A stretch of DNA of 64,000 bases from JAJECS01 sp965243625 (GCA_965243625.1 CBDEVI010000002.1:1364001-1428000); one strand, 5' to 3'. Positions 40,939 through 50,037 are shown, counted from the stretch's first letter. Numbers and translations are program-made. The notes: generated from the letters alone by a model not told the origin.

Positions 40939-41055
40939 ATGCCTCACCTCAGCACTCGCGCACGAGCCGTGGTCGGCGGCGGAATCCTGGCGGTGCTCCT
41001 CTTGGCCTGTTTCAGCGTGTGGAGCCAGCACACGAGCGCGACCGTCGACGAGTAG
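40939..41055 (+). CDS. Tiny predicted lipoprotein
   Basis: 38 residues: a short basic N-terminus, a hydrophobic stretch AVLLLAC with a lipobox-like LLAC at Cys 24, then SVWSQHTSATVDE. A strong AAGGAGG site sits 7 bases before the ATG, which makes it much more credible than its length suggests. It opens a run of small membrane proteins (to 41922). Function unknown. Confidence 0.5.
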   Translation: MPHLSTRARAVVGGGILAVLLLACFSVWSQHTSATVDE

Positions 41056-41162
41056 ACGCGGCTGATGGGCCGAGAGCGATTGCGACCCTGCTTGCAGTCC
41101 TTGTGCCTGTCGTGGTGGCCACCGTGGCCGCTGGCCGCCGGTGGCACCTGCAGCTGAATTGA
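41019..41162 (+). CDS. Possible small one-TM protein overlapping the tiny lipoprotein gene
   Basis: From a GTG at 41019 the frame encodes 47 residues ending AIATLLAVLVPVVVATVAAG, RRWHLQLN: one clear TM helix with a basic flank. It overlaps the previous gene by 37 bases. No ribosome site was seen. Confidence 0.3.
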   Translation: MEPAHERDRRRVDAADGPRAIATLLAVLVPVVVATVAAGRRWHLQLN

Positions 41163-41259
41163 CGACGGGCCGGCCCACACTGGCATGGCGCTGACCGCCG
41201 GGCCGGTGGTCGGTCAAACCCTCCGGCCCCCGGCCCGGCCGCAATCAAAGGAGCACCAA

Positions 41260-41736
41260 ATGAACCGAGCAGTGAGGGGCGCGGCGCTGGCGGTCGTGGG
41301 CCTCGTGTTTGTGGTGATGGCCGTCGCGATGGTCTGGCACACCGTGCGCATGGAGTTGATCTTCTGGGGCGCGTCCCCATCGTCAATGACGGTCGCCGGC
41401 GATGAAGAGGCGTTGCACGGCAAAATCGTGCGTGAGGTCCTGCTGGTCGACGGCGTAGGACGCGAGGATCAACGGTTCACGCTTACGCCGGGCGTTTGGC
41501 GCGCCACCGTCGAGGCGATGGACGCAACGGTCGATGAGGCGCGACTCAGCTCGACCGGTGAGCGCAACAGCACGTCCATGTGGAACCTGGACTACCCGCT
41601 GGTGTTCACGGTGGGGGAGTTCTCGCGAGCCAAATTCACCCACGGGCCGGAGCTAGCGATTCGGGTCAACACGCTTGAGGATGACGTGGAATGGTCCGTG
41701 ACGCTGGAACGGTTTGCGGAGCCAGTCTGGCCGTGA
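41260..41736 (+). CDS. Membrane-anchored protein with one extracytoplasmic domain
   Basis: 158 residues. AAAGGAG lies 8 bases before the ATG at 41260; an in-frame ATG at 41185 has no ribosome site. One TM helix (about 9-28) is followed by a beta-rich domain with FTLTPGVWRATVEAMDATVD and LAIRVNTLEDDVEWSVTLER. The same LxPGxWRaxv...DVxWxixxER pattern occurs in the protein at 42516-43436, so the two flanking operons encode related domains. Not a recognised family. Probably an operon with 41743-41922. Confidence 0.7.
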   Translation: MNRAVRGAALAVVGLVFVVMAVAMVWHTVRMELIFWGASPSSMTVAGDEEALHGKIVREVLLVDGVGREDQRFTLTPGVWRATVEAMDATVDEARLSSTGERNSTSMWNLDYPLVFTVGEFSRAKFTHGPELAIRVNTLEDDVEWSVTLERFAEPVWP

Positions 41737-41742
41737 TGCTCG

Positions 41743-41922
41743 ATGAGCCACGCCAAGCGGTCCGACTATGCCCGGCGAGAGGAGAACGCTTTCGGACCCA
41801 TCGAGTTGGTGCTGATCTTCGTGCTGCCGGCGGTGCTGATCCTGGCTGGAGCGGCCGTGGTGGTCATCGCCGTCTTCAGCCGAACGGTCGGCCGCCCTGC
41901 TTGCGCTAGGAGGCTGACTTGA
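41743..41922 (+). CDS. Small one-TM protein
   Basis: 59 residues starting MSHAKRSDYARREENAFGP, then a strong hydrophobic helix (IELVLIFVLPAVLILAGAAV) and a basic tail. It begins 6 bases after the preceding stop. The end overlaps AGGAGG, which could serve a further frame starting TTG at 41920 that stops after 13 codons. Confidence 0.55.
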   Translation: MSHAKRSDYARREENAFGPIELVLIFVLPAVLILAGAAVVVIAVFSRTVGRPACARRLT

Positions 41923-42515
41923 GCGATCGGTGGGCGCGGCTCGGTGTCCTAGGAGAGTGAGTGCCCGCAGGCTGTCGATGTCGCCACCGCAGCGTCACCG
42001 TCATGCTGTCATGGCTCGTGGCCCCCAATGACGCTTGGTGCGCCCCTCATCGCCAGTGCCCCCGTGATGATGGTGCGGGACGACCATCGCAGCCCCTACG
42101 ATTTGCTCGGCGGCACCGTCGTGATGACCGGCGAGTACCAGAGTTTCACGTAATGCATCGGTGACCTCCAACCAAGGTCGCCGATGAGGCGCGCGAGGCC
42201 TCAGACGCTAGCGGCCCCAGTGCCGATGACCAACAGTCCGGTCAGCACCCACGAGGAGTAGGAGCTCGCTCACTTCGGGTGATGGCGAATCCATGTCGCG
42301 CGACCTCCATGCCGGAAGTCAACCGAAGGCATTCCACAGCCACTCGACAGCGCGGGTCACCCTGTCGAAGCCCCAGATACCGAATTGCGTTCGACCACAT
42401 TGCCGATGCGCGTGTGCCTGCTGCTCAGGGCCATTGACCGGGCCGTAGATCACCGGCGGCCGCTCCTTGAGTTTCAGGGCTCGCTTTAGGTGCCGCCAGC
42501 ACCGGGATGCTCCGG
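41923..42515. other. Intergenic with possible decayed frame
   Basis: A 41-codon plus-strand frame (42025-42150: MTLGAPLIASAPVMMVRDDH, then YDLLGGTVVMTGEYQSFT) looks protein-like and may be the end of a frameshifted small gene continuing the upstream operon. Nothing supported from 42160 to 42515. Confidence 0.3.
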
Positions 42516-43436
42516 TCACAGGCACTCGCCGTCGTCGGCGGCGCCGGTGGGAAACGGCGTGAACGCCACCGCCCAGGTGAAGCCCGGCGGCACGTTGGCG
42601 GTGACCGCCACCTCGCCCGGATCCACGCGCGGGCCGCTAACGCGCTGGCCAGCACTGGACCCCACATAAAGCACGGTGCACGATCGACTACTCCATGACC
42701 CGCCACCGAACCCCTCGACGGATTCGTAGCTGCCGTCCCACACCCAGTTGGATGGCTGCTCACCGGATGTCCACAAGAGGTCCACCCGCCAGAGGCCCGG
42801 CGACAGGTCCGCGATCGCCGCCTCGTCACCGACGGCCTCGACCCTGATCGACGCATCGCTCTCGGAAACAAGCCGCTCGATGTCGATTCCCCAGCGCACA
42901 TCGGGGCCGGGCGGATTAACGGTGATGCGCGTGGGACCCGGATACAACGCGTCGTCGCCGTGATCGCCCACCGCAAACGAGACTGACTCGGTGCGTCCCC
43001 AGGTGAAGCGGCTGCGTCCATCCACGGACTCCATGGTGACGTCGAGGGCGAAGGTGTCGCCGCAGATCGTGGCGGTGTAAACGCCTGGCGCAAGGTCGCG
43101 GACCTCAGTGCCAGGGCCGACGCCCGACAGGTCGATGGATTCGCAGAGACCCGGCAGCGTCGGGTCCGTGACGTCAGGCGGCACGATATTCGTGACCTTG
43201 CCGGTGACGATCCCGTCGCCGCTGCCTCGGATCGCACGAACCGGAATCCGCTCGACCGGGACTTCCCTCACAATCTCCGAGGAAACGATCTGCTCGCCCA
43301 TGCTGGCCCGCGCGGCCATTTCCATGAGCGTGCGCGTCTCGCGGCGGGCCAACTCATCGCTGACGGTCTGCCACACGAGGCATCCGGCGATGACGAGGCC
43401 AATGATCAGCCACACGAGGCGTTCAAGGCGGGCCAC
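42516..43436 (-). CDS. Membrane-anchored protein with repeated beta domains
   Basis: 306 residues from the GTG at 43436, chosen because GGAAGGT lies 8 bases upstream; a GTG at 43445 is too close to that site. One N-terminal TM helix (LVWLIIGLVIAGCLVWQTV) is followed by three related beta-rich units: LAPGVYTATICGDTFALDVT, LSPGLWRVDLLWTSGEQ and a C-terminal GEVAVTANVPPGFTWAVAF unit. The central region carries PDVRWGIDIERL, matching the domain at 41260. Last gene of a three-gene minus-strand operon. Function unknown. Confidence 0.7.
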   Translation of the reverse strand: MARLERLVWLIIGLVIAGCLVWQTVSDELARRETRTLMEMAARASMGEQIVSSEIVREVPVERIPVRAIRGSGDGIVTGKVTNIVPPDVTDPTLPGLCESIDLSGVGPGTEVRDLAPGVYTATICGDTFALDVTMESVDGRSRFTWGRTESVSFAVGDHGDDALYPGPTRITVNPPGPDVRWGIDIERLVSESDASIRVEAVGDEAAIADLSPGLWRVDLLWTSGEQPSNWVWDGSYESVEGFGGGSWSSRSCTVLYVGSSAGQRVSGPRVDPGEVAVTANVPPGFTWAVAFTPFPTGAADDGECL

Positions 43437-43545
43437 GTGATTCACCTTCCGCTCTCAAGCGTTCCTGTAGGCGCCGGGCCGGTAGTCGGACATCCCCAGC
43501 GTCGCTTGCGTAACGGTGCGCTGATCCTGACGGCCTGAGGGCCCG

Positions 43546-43857
43546 TCAACCCTTCGCCTCGTCGGCGGGCTGCGGTTCGACCCAGAACTCCATGCACGCG
43601 CCCGCCTGGACGTGCCGGTCGGGCTGAAACCTGATCACGAGCTGCCGACCGGCCAGTAGCGGAAACGACGTGCCCACGTCCACCAGCCACTCGTGGACGT
43701 GTGGCCGCAGGTCCTCAGCCAAGGCCCAGGCCCATTTCAGCGCGGCGGCCGTTTCCACGTCGGGAATGGAGCCGCGCGGAATTGCCGTGGGGTCTGCCAT
43801 CGCCACGGCTGGCCGCCCAGCGGTGGCCGGCGCTGGCGCCCCTCCGTTAGGCGTCAC
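43546..43857 (-). CDS. Small hypothetical protein
   Basis: 103 residues from a GTG at 43857, or about 84 from the ATG at 43800. It overlaps the end of the upstream secreted-protein gene. The sequence contains WALAEDLRPHVHEWLVDVG and LVIRFQPDRHVQAGACMEFW, a soluble alpha/beta composition with no signal peptide. No family recognised. Middle gene of the operon. Confidence 0.55.
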   Translation of the reverse strand: MTPNGGAPAPATAGRPAVAMADPTAIPRGSIPDVETAAALKWAWALAEDLRPHVHEWLVDVGTSFPLLAGRQLVIRFQPDRHVQAGACMEFWVEPQPADEAKG

Positions 43858-44044
43858 AGCCGACCACCGTCTCGGTGGTGGTCAGCCGTGGATCCGCACC
43901 GTAGGAGGGCAGCAGGTGGTCGCCCGGCACCTCCGTTTCTGGGCCCGCTGCGCCAGCCCCGGCGATGAACGGAGAGAGCCCAAAGGCCAGAAGAGTGGTC
44001 GCGACAGCCGTCCTGGCTGCCGTGCGAAGGAGACACCGTTTCAT
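43847..44044 (-). CDS. Small secreted protein
   Basis: 65 residues from the ATG at 44044. AAGGAGGT five bases upstream is an excellent ribosome site. A signal peptide (MKRCLLRTAARTAVATTLLA, FGLSPFIAGAGAAG) is followed by a short mature part, PETEVPGDHLLPSYGADPRL to VVGCDA. First gene of the operon. Confidence 0.6.
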   Translation of the reverse strand: MKRCLLRTAARTAVATTLLAFGLSPFIAGAGAAGPETEVPGDHLLPSYGADPRLTTTETVVGCDA

Positions 44045-44063
44045 GGCGGACCTCCTTATCATC

Positions 44064-44085
44064 AGGTAGTCACCATTGGCTACCT
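44064..44085. promoter_or_regulatory. Inverted repeat upstream of the secreted-protein operon
   Basis: AGGTAG-N10-CTACCT, centred about 30 bases upstream of the 44044 start, is a plausible dimeric-regulator site. No regulator gene is adjacent. Confidence 0.3.
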
Positions 44086-44461
44086 AGGGGCACAGTAGCT
44101 CGCCATGCGCGCGTGTCAATCCTCTTGTTAGAAGTGATTGCACCGGGCGGAAACGACGCCGCTAGCAGCCGTTGATGCGCTTGCGAGCTACCCGCACGGG
44201 TGCGGGTGAGTCGACGCTACTGCTGCGTCCCGTGGGAAGAGTAATGAGCCAAGTAGGTGCTGAGGCATCAGTGGCCTGTTCCAACCAACTCGTGATCTGC
44301 GACGGGTTTTGAGTCTGCGCCAAACACAGGAATCGCAAGGCTTGAATCCATCGTCCGCGCTGCTCGCACTGTGATTATGGCTGCGGCCACGGTGCAGGTG
44401 GCGGCGCGAAAACAGTCGGTTTTCCAAGATACGGATCGTCACCGCCCATCAGCAGCCGGGG

Positions 44462-44600
44462 GCGTCGGGCGCTGCTGGACGTGAATGTCTGGAGCGCCTG
44501 GCCAGCGTCGTGACCCGCAGGCCCGACCCTTCCGCCACCTCGCGCGACGCCGCGCGCGTCGACGACCGGCCGGTGATGGCTCCACGGCAGCCGCCCGTTT
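44462..44600 (+). pseudogene. Possible 5' remnant of a PIN-domain gene
   Basis: RRALLDVNVWSAW is the usual first strand and first catalytic Asp of VapC-type PIN proteins (LLDVNV). A stop follows, and only degenerate sequence continues. The stretch 44086-44460 holds no recognisable gene. Confidence 0.3.
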
Positions 44601-44640
44601 GCCTATCTCCACTGCTCGGGCCCGTCGACTGTGAATGCTA

Positions 44641-44722
44641 TGTAATCGGACGGGCGCTAACTTGCAATCAGACGGGCTGAACGTTGCAATTGGACGATGC
44701 CAGACTTACGATCAGACGATGC
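44641..44722 (+). promoter_or_regulatory. Four 22-bp-phased direct repeats over the ATPase start codon
   Basis: Units start at 44641, 44663, 44685 and 44707, exactly 22 bases apart: TGTAATCGGACGGGC, TGCAATCAGACGGGC, TGCAATTGGACGATGC, TACGATCAGACGATGC. The spacing is two helical turns, so bound proteins would line up on one face. The fourth unit includes the ATG at 44719. An operator array or a translational control element is the likeliest reading. Confidence 0.6.
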
Positions 44723-46056
44723 TTAACCTTCCGTTCTACCGGCGTTACGTCGACCGTCGGCTGGCTGAGGCCCTGGAGGACTCGCCCGCGGTACTCATTC
44801 ATGGGCCGCGCCAGTGCGGTAAGACCACTCTCGCCCAGGTCGTGTGCGCTCCGAGGCAATTGCCCTGGCGGAACGACGGGACGCCGTGGGCTGGCAGCCC
44901 CGAAGCAGACCGGGCCGAGTACGCCTACTTCAGCTTCGACGACGATGTGGTGCGCGGCGGGGCCGAGGCTGATCCCATGGGCTTCGTCGCGTCCCTACCC
45001 GAGCGCGTCGTCCTCGACGAAGTTCAGCGTGTCCCAGGGTTGTTCGCCGCCCTGAAACTGGCCATCGATCGCCGGCGCGTCCCGGGGCGGTTTGTCCTCA
45101 CCGGATCGAGCAACGCGCTGCGGGTTCCCACGCTCGCGGACTCGCTGGCGGGACGCCTGCAAATCGTCCGGCTCCATCCGCTCGCGCAATCTGAGTTGGC
45201 TGCCGGACCAGTCGGTGCCACCGTCCCAGATCCGATGCCGCGCTTTCTCGACACGCTATTTCACGGCCGGTTCCCGACCCGGCAGACCGACCCACTGGGC
45301 GGGCAGCTGGGCGAGCGGATCGTGGCCGGGGGATTCCCGGCGGCCCTGGCGCGCCCCACAGGTCGGCGACGGACGGCCTGGTATCGCGACTACGTGCAGG
45401 CGCAGTTGGAGAAGGATGTGCGGGACATGGCCCGCATCACGATGCTCGACGCCCTACCCCGGCTCCTGATGCTGGCGGCGGCGCAGACGGCCACGCTGCT
45501 CAATGTTTCCAATCTCGCGTCGTCGTTCAGCCTCAGCCGTCCCTCCATCAGCGCCTATTTGGGTCTCCTCGAACGGGTCTTCATGCTCGAGCTGCTCCGC
45601 CCGTGGCATAGCAATCGACTGCGCCGCCTCGTCAAAACTCCAAAGCTGCATATCGGCGATACCGGCCTCGCATGCGCGCTACTCGGGATCGATGCCCGCA
45701 GCCTGGCGAAGCATCGCGGGCTCCTGGGCCAGCTTCTCGAATCGTTCGTCTTCCAGGAGTTGCGGCGCCAGGCCAGCTGGTACGACGCGCACCTCGAGTT
45801 TTTCCACTACCGGGATAAGGATCAGGTCGAAGTCGATATTGTCATTGAGCAAGGGGCGTTGGCGCTGGCGGGCATTGAAGTCAAGGCGTCGGGCACCGTG
45901 ACTGGAGCGGATTTCCGAGGCTTGCGCCGTCTCAGGCGAGCGGTTGGTGACCGATTCGCTGCGGGTGTGGTGCTCTACGATGGTGAGGTCTGTACCAGCT
46001 TTGGCGATGGGCTCTTCGCGGTACCGATCCGCGCCCTCTGGGAAACCACCGCCTGA
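44719..46056 (+). CDS. P-loop ATPase with DUF4143 C-terminal domain
   Basis: 445 residues. MLNLPFYRRYVDRRLAEAL is the usual opening of this ATPase family. Walker A GPRQCGKTT is at 29-37, Walker B RVVLDEVQR with D100/E101. TGSSNALRVPTLADSLAGRL is the sensor region. A winged-helix segment (LASSFSLSRPSISAYLGLLE) is followed by DUF4143 with KLHIGDTGLACALLGID and a YRDKDQVEVDIVIEQ...GIEVKAS nuclease-like fold (D-x-E...E-x-K). The start at 44719 fits the family; the frame stays open back to 44635 through the repeat array. The family is often linked to toxin-antitoxin-like and mobile loci, and its exact role is unsettled. Confidence 0.85.
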   Translation: MLNLPFYRRYVDRRLAEALEDSPAVLIHGPRQCGKTTLAQVVCAPRQLPWRNDGTPWAGSPEADRAEYAYFSFDDDVVRGGAEADPMGFVASLPERVVLDEVQRVPGLFAALKLAIDRRRVPGRFVLTGSSNALRVPTLADSLAGRLQIVRLHPLAQSELAAGPVGATVPDPMPRFLDTLFHGRFPTRQTDPLGGQLGERIVAGGFPAALARPTGRRRTAWYRDYVQAQLEKDVRDMARITMLDALPRLLMLAAAQTATLLNVSNLASSFSLSRPSISAYLGLLERVFMLELLRPWHSNRLRRLVKTPKLHIGDTGLACALLGIDARSLAKHRGLLGQLLESFVFQELRRQASWYDAHLEFFHYRDKDQVEVDIVIEQGALALAGIEVKASGTVTGADFRGLRRLRRAVGDRFAAGVVLYDGEVCTSFGDGLFAVPIRALWETTA

Positions 46057-46855
46057 CCAGCGACATCGAGTCCACCAGTGCGGCCGCGGCGCTCGGATGG
46101 CAGGTTGATCTAGGCTGACGGTCTGACCACGAACCTGTCACGGCACCCGACACGCTCAGCTTCAAGCGTCTCAACTATGCACAGGGCGTGACGAAACGCG
46201 ATCTCCTTGACTCCCTGGCGGAACGCAGACGAGACCCTCCCCACAACGCCCTGGACGACGCCTGCCGCAAGCGAACCGAGATCGGCCGCGGTACCCCTGG
46301 AGACCCGCACTCGTGTCTCCCACCGATCGCTGCGCATGCACCGGCTCCTGCCGAGAGTCCGCCACCGGCGCCTGCTCCTCGGCCAGCCCGCCCAACTCAC
46401 CGGCCACGCTCCGCGCCAAGTCAGCCCTCACCGCCCACGCACACCGTGTCCGATCTCGAATCAACGAAGACGCCGGCCTCATCCCCAGCAACGCCTCCCG
46501 AGAATCCGGCCATACCCATCCAACACGAACAACGTTGGCAGCTGCGGTTCAGGCGTACTCACGACGAACTGTGGAGGAAGTCGTCCTTTCGTCCCACACC
46601 CAGATACGGCTTTTGCTCGATACACACAGGATCTGTTTCGAATATGGCCAGCTCAGGAAGACGACCTAAGGCGTGGCTCGGACATGAAGGCAGCTCCGTA
46701 AGGCCGAGACCTAGTACGCCCTCAGGTACTGTGCTGCAAGCTCTCCGGTGGGCGAATCTACGCTGACGCTCGCCTAAGTCGGCGTGCCTGCCTTTTGGGG
46801 CAGGCTCATGGGGTATCAAGGTTGTCAATCAGGCCCCGAGGCCACAGGCGAGACG
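46057..46855. other. Degenerate stretch with a hairpin
   Basis: On the minus strand two frames (about 46300-46491 and 46150-46330) read like halves of one frameshifted protein (ADLARSVAGELGGLAEEQAP, then AADLGSLAAGVVQGVVGRVS), family unknown. A perfect 7-bp hairpin GCCTGCC-ttttgg-GGCAGGC at 46786-46805 lies just past the stop of the DUF6226 gene but has no T run, so it is only a weak terminator candidate. Confidence 0.3.
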
Positions 46856-47461
46856 CTAGCTGATGTTCCGTCTACGGCGCCATGGCTCCCAGTTCAGATC
46901 CAGGCGACGACGACCACCGGCCATCTCACGCGCGCGAAGACTGCTAACTCGGGATCTCTGGGCGCGTATCCCGACAGACGACCAGAATCTCGTCTCCCTC
47001 CAACCAGACCCCCTGAAAGAAATCAGGGGACGTCGGATCGCCTCGCAAAACCTCCCGGCGACAACGTCATCGACCATTTCGTTGAGCCGTTCAATCTCGC
47101 CTTCTGCGGACTCGTCGCACGCGTCGCAGCCACAGCTCGGAAAGAGCTCGCTGTACCACCGCCCGAATCGGACGTGAAGACCCGGAAAGGTTGAGAACAC
47201 CACCGCAATCGGGGCGGCGTCGTGGTCGCGGGGGTTGAGTCGCACATGCGGACGTGCCGGGTCGAGTCCCTGCTCCAGTTCCGCGTCCAGACCATATCCC
47301 TCAATACGCTCGACGTCGAAGTCGTTCTCCAGGCGGCTGACAATCTCCAGCATGGCCGAATGCAACGGTTGAAAGCGCCCGGCGTTGGTCACGCGGCTGT
47401 ACGCTGAATCTGGGGGTGGTCCAGCACTTCCACATTTCGCATATCCAAACCAACCAGGCAT
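46856..47461 (-). CDS. DUF6226-family protein
   Basis: 201 residues from the ATG at 47461; the frame is open further upstream but loses protein character. YSRVTNAGRFQPLH, DFDVERIEGYGLDAELE, VVFSTFPGLHVRFGRWY and FPSCGCDACDESAEGEIERL are characteristic of DUF6226 proteins. The paired Cys of CGCDAC may bind metal. The C-terminus after about residue 150 is unusually Arg-rich. Function is unknown in the family, and nothing nearby points to a role. Confidence 0.7.
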   Translation of the reverse strand: MPGWFGYAKCGSAGPPPDSAYSRVTNAGRFQPLHSAMLEIVSRLENDFDVERIEGYGLDAELEQGLDPARPHVRLNPRDHDAAPIAVVFSTFPGLHVRFGRWYSELFPSCGCDACDESAEGEIERLNEMVDDVVAGRFCEAIRRPLISFRGSGWRETRFWSSVGIRAQRSRVSSLRAREMAGGRRRLDLNWEPWRRRRNIS

Positions 47462-47490
47462 CTCCCTACGATCCTTGTTCCACGCCAGCC

Positions 47491-47733
47491 TCACCCCGCA
47501 AGACAGTCCATTTGTGATGAGCGGACGCTGCGGAAGTCGACCTGCCGAGGCGACCGCGCCCAGCTCCGTATCCGCTGAGGAGCATCCGGCACACCGCCCG
47601 CGCAGGCACCTGCTGTGATGGCGATGACACCCTCTTCCGCACGGCATTTGGTAGCGGTACGGACATAGTTCAACTCGTCGGCCAGGGGGAACAGCCGTAG
47701 CCGATATCGGTACAACACCTCATCATGGGGCAT
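47491..47733 (-). pseudogene. N-terminal HTH remnant of an IS481/IS3-like transposase (tentative)
   Basis: MPHDEVLYRYRLRLFPLADE, LNYVRTA resembles the N-terminal helix-turn-helix of IS481-type transposases (YRLRLFALAEELG-x-VRAAC). The rest does not continue the family. The stretch 47734-48067 has no further supported gene. Confidence 0.35.
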
Positions 47734-48067
47734 GAGCGGTACCTCGCTCTCATCGCACCACTAGATTCCGACGAGACGCCGTGTGCACCGCTCCCTGGTG
47801 TCAGCCGAATTCGCTGCCAAGTGTCGCGTCTCTTTGGGAAGTGAACGCTTTTGGACACTAGCGGACTATGTGCCCCGTGTCATGCAGTATTGCCCCAAAA
47901 GATGTCGCAACTGCCCGACCTGCATGAGATGAGTGGCGATCCGCCAGCAATTGCGCGATTACGTCTCGGATAGGTTCGATTCATGGGCCACGACTTGCCC
48001 GCGACAAGTTGGCTATGCCACGATTCCGCAATTCAACGCAGATTGTTCGACGGGAGTCGAGAAGCGC

Positions 48068-48328
48068 ATGAAGCTCAAAGAGGTGGTATCGACGAGTGAC
48101 TGGAAGCAGCGACCGCAGCGGTCACGGCGGGTTAGCCCTGAGATTCGCGAGATTGTCAGCCGCCTGGAAAAGACATCGCGCGGCGAATGGGTCGTCATCA
48201 GTCTCACCGAGCAGGAGAAGAAGCGTCAGCCGACGATTCGTGGCCAGATAACGTCGGCGGCCGCACAGTTGGGTTTCAAAGTGACGTTTGAGATGCGAGC
48301 GGGCGACTTGGGCGTACAGAAGGCGTAA
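48068..48328 (+). CDS. Small hypothetical protein
   Basis: 86 residues from the ATG at 48068: MKLKEVVSTSDWKQRPQRSR, then SPEIREIVSRLEKTSRGEWV, KRQPTIRGQITSAAAQLGFK and VTFEMRAGDLGVQKA. A balanced, charged composition and a convincing end argue for a real gene, possibly with a small alpha/beta DNA- or RNA-associated fold. The open frame extends upstream to 47933, but that part looks non-coding. No family recognised. Confidence 0.5.
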   Translation: MKLKEVVSTSDWKQRPQRSRRVSPEIREIVSRLEKTSRGEWVVISLTEQEKKRQPTIRGQITSAAAQLGFKVTFEMRAGDLGVQKA

Positions 48329-48452
48329 ACCTACACTGGCGGCGTTCCGCCGTCGCCGCAGCGCTCCCGTTCATCCATCTCCTCTCGCCCTAGAGCACGT
48401 TTGCCGCGGCCGCCCCCAGAGCGAGTGGCGGCATTTGACAGCCGGTCAGGGT

Positions 48453-48520
48453 GATGACTACCACATACGCAGGGATGGACGCACACGCGCGGACGATCCG
48501 GGTGGCAGTCCTGCGACCAA
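48453..48520 (+). pseudogene. IS110 5'-end fragment
   Basis: MTTTYAGMDAHARTIRVAVL repeats the start of the fragment at 24610 with few changes. It joins directly to the nuclease remnant on the opposite strand. Confidence 0.55.
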
Positions 48521-48775
48521 GCGCACGGTCTGGTGCGCCACGCGCCTCGGCGCAAATCCGCTGAACGCCGCGAACCGGGGACAGCTGTGCTCCGGCGTAT
48601 CCACCAAAAGCAGGCGGACAGGCTTGAACTTGCTGCCCAGGTAGACGTCGATCGTGTCGCTGTCCACCACGCGCACAGCGCGGGCGACATCGCCGGCGGG
48701 AGCGGGCCCGGGCGTGGCGGTGGGGACGGGCCACGGGGGTAGGCGAGGGAGAGTTCCGTGAGCGGCGGCCGGCAC
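48521..48775 (-). pseudogene. Truncated thermonuclease (SNase-like) gene
   Basis: ARAVRVVDSDTIDVYLGSKF then VRLLLVDTPE is the OB-fold opening of staphylococcal-nuclease-like proteins, with the calcium-binding Asp region and the Arg of the VRLL strand. The normal VDGDT is VDSDT. The gene is cut after about 85 residues by the IS110 fragment, so the catalytic Glu and second Arg are lost. Confidence 0.6.
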
Positions 48776-48888
48776 GCGACGGGATTCGAGGGAGCGCAGG
48801 TCGGCACCGGGCGTGCCGGCGCGTCACCGATCGGCTTCCCGAGGCGCGGGCCGCGGCAACTGCTACGGGTGGTCGCGGACGATACCGG

Positions 48889-49323
48889 CTAGCGGGTACG
48901 TCGCGACTGGCGCGGCTGCGTGCTTCGCATCCGCCGCTTTCCGTGGCCGGTGAGGCTCATGAACACATCGGTCACGACCATGACGACCCGTGGCCGATAG
49001 TCCCGCGAGAGGTGGGAGCGGTCCTTGCCCATCTCGCGGGCCACGGCTGCGATATTGCCCGTGGCCACCCAACGGCGAAGAAACGTCTCATGCGCCGGGT
49101 CAAGGAGGTCGCCGGCTAGTTTGACTGCCTCCTCGACCAGATCGCGCAGAGCCAGTGCCTCGGCACCAGGTCGCCACTGGTACGTGTGAGCTGCGCGGTC
49201 CCGAACGGCCGCGATCCGGCACAAGGAATTGTCCTGGAGGTCCCACGCGCTCTGCAGGTGACGAATCGCATGCTCCACCCGTCGCTCCCAGTCCGCCCGG
49301 GGTCGGCGTCCTGGGCCAGTCAT
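48889..49323 (-). CDS. Helix-turn-helix protein
   Basis: 144 residues from the ATG at 49323; the frame is open back to 49443. ADWERRVEHAIRHLQSAWDL and LALRDLVEEAVKLAGDLLDP are helical. The C-terminal part FLRRWVATGNIAAVAREMG, KDRSHLSRDYRP is a helix-turn-helix of the sigma/resolvase-like kind. A decayed homologue lies near 24063-24160. Probably a DNA-binding regulator of a mobile element. Confidence 0.5.
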   Translation of the reverse strand: MTGPGRRPRADWERRVEHAIRHLQSAWDLQDNSLCRIAAVRDRAAHTYQWRPGAEALALRDLVEEAVKLAGDLLDPAHETFLRRWVATGNIAAVAREMGKDRSHLSRDYRPRVVMVVTDVFMSLTGHGKRRMRSTQPRQSRRTR

Positions 49324-49443
49324 GGGCCGACGTGCAGGCGTAGGCACCGGTGGCCAATTGCCCAGGTTGAATGGGACAGGCTGCGTGCGCATCGACTCCG
49401 CCGAATCGACTGGGCCCTCTGATGCCGAGCGAGTCTTCCGCAA

Positions 49444-50037
49444 CCTTCGGACGATTTGGAACTTCTCTGGCGTCCCTGGCTGTGGAGCGAGAATCTCACT
49501 AGCCCAACTGTAGAACCCGGTACGCGAACTTCGACCGCGTTAGGACGGGACCTCAGAGCGGGACCATCGCTGGCGTGAATACATGGCCGATCGATGGACC
49601 GATGCCGATGGGCTCGACGCTGGCACCATGTGCACCGGAACTTTGAAGTACCGCAATGACACGCACTCCACGCGAGCCATCCCACACCTGTTACGGCGCT
49701 GAGGCCGAGTTACAGGCCGTTGCCCCCTTCCAGGAACAACGGCATGGAAATCCTACCCTAACTCGAAGAAAACTCCGCCTGCGCCAGTGCCAGGAACTCG
49801 TGCGTGACCGCCTCGACCGCCGGCCGCCGGTAGGCGGCCGACAGATGCTGGCAGCTGCGCAGGCCCAAGCGCGCCGCGTGAGTCGTCCGAGACGCCAAAC
49901 GGAGACGGGGCTTCCCTTGTGGACTTGATCGACGACCTGCACATATCCGCGCTCGTCCGCGAGCCGGGTGAGCGGCCTGTTGACCTCGCGGAGCACTAAA
50001 GGCACTACCTCTACGGCCACCCGAGGGACGAGGGATC
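49444..50037. other. Intergenic and degenerate coding sequence
   Basis: The minus strand has MAVEVVPLVLREVNRPLTRL and VDQVHKGSPVSVWRLGRLTR near 50020-49880, then in another frame SAAYRRPAVEAVTHEFLALA to 49758, which together look like one frameshifted protein end. I cannot name a family. Nothing supported in 49444-49740. Confidence 0.3.

Noticed and set aside
44641..44722. CRISPR-like repeat array
   Set aside because: Units are about 15 bases with a 22-base period and overlap the coding start. No unique spacers and no cas genes in the window.
46786..46805. Rho-independent terminator
   Set aside because: A perfect 7-bp stem, but no U tract on either strand next to it; mentioned only as a weak candidate.
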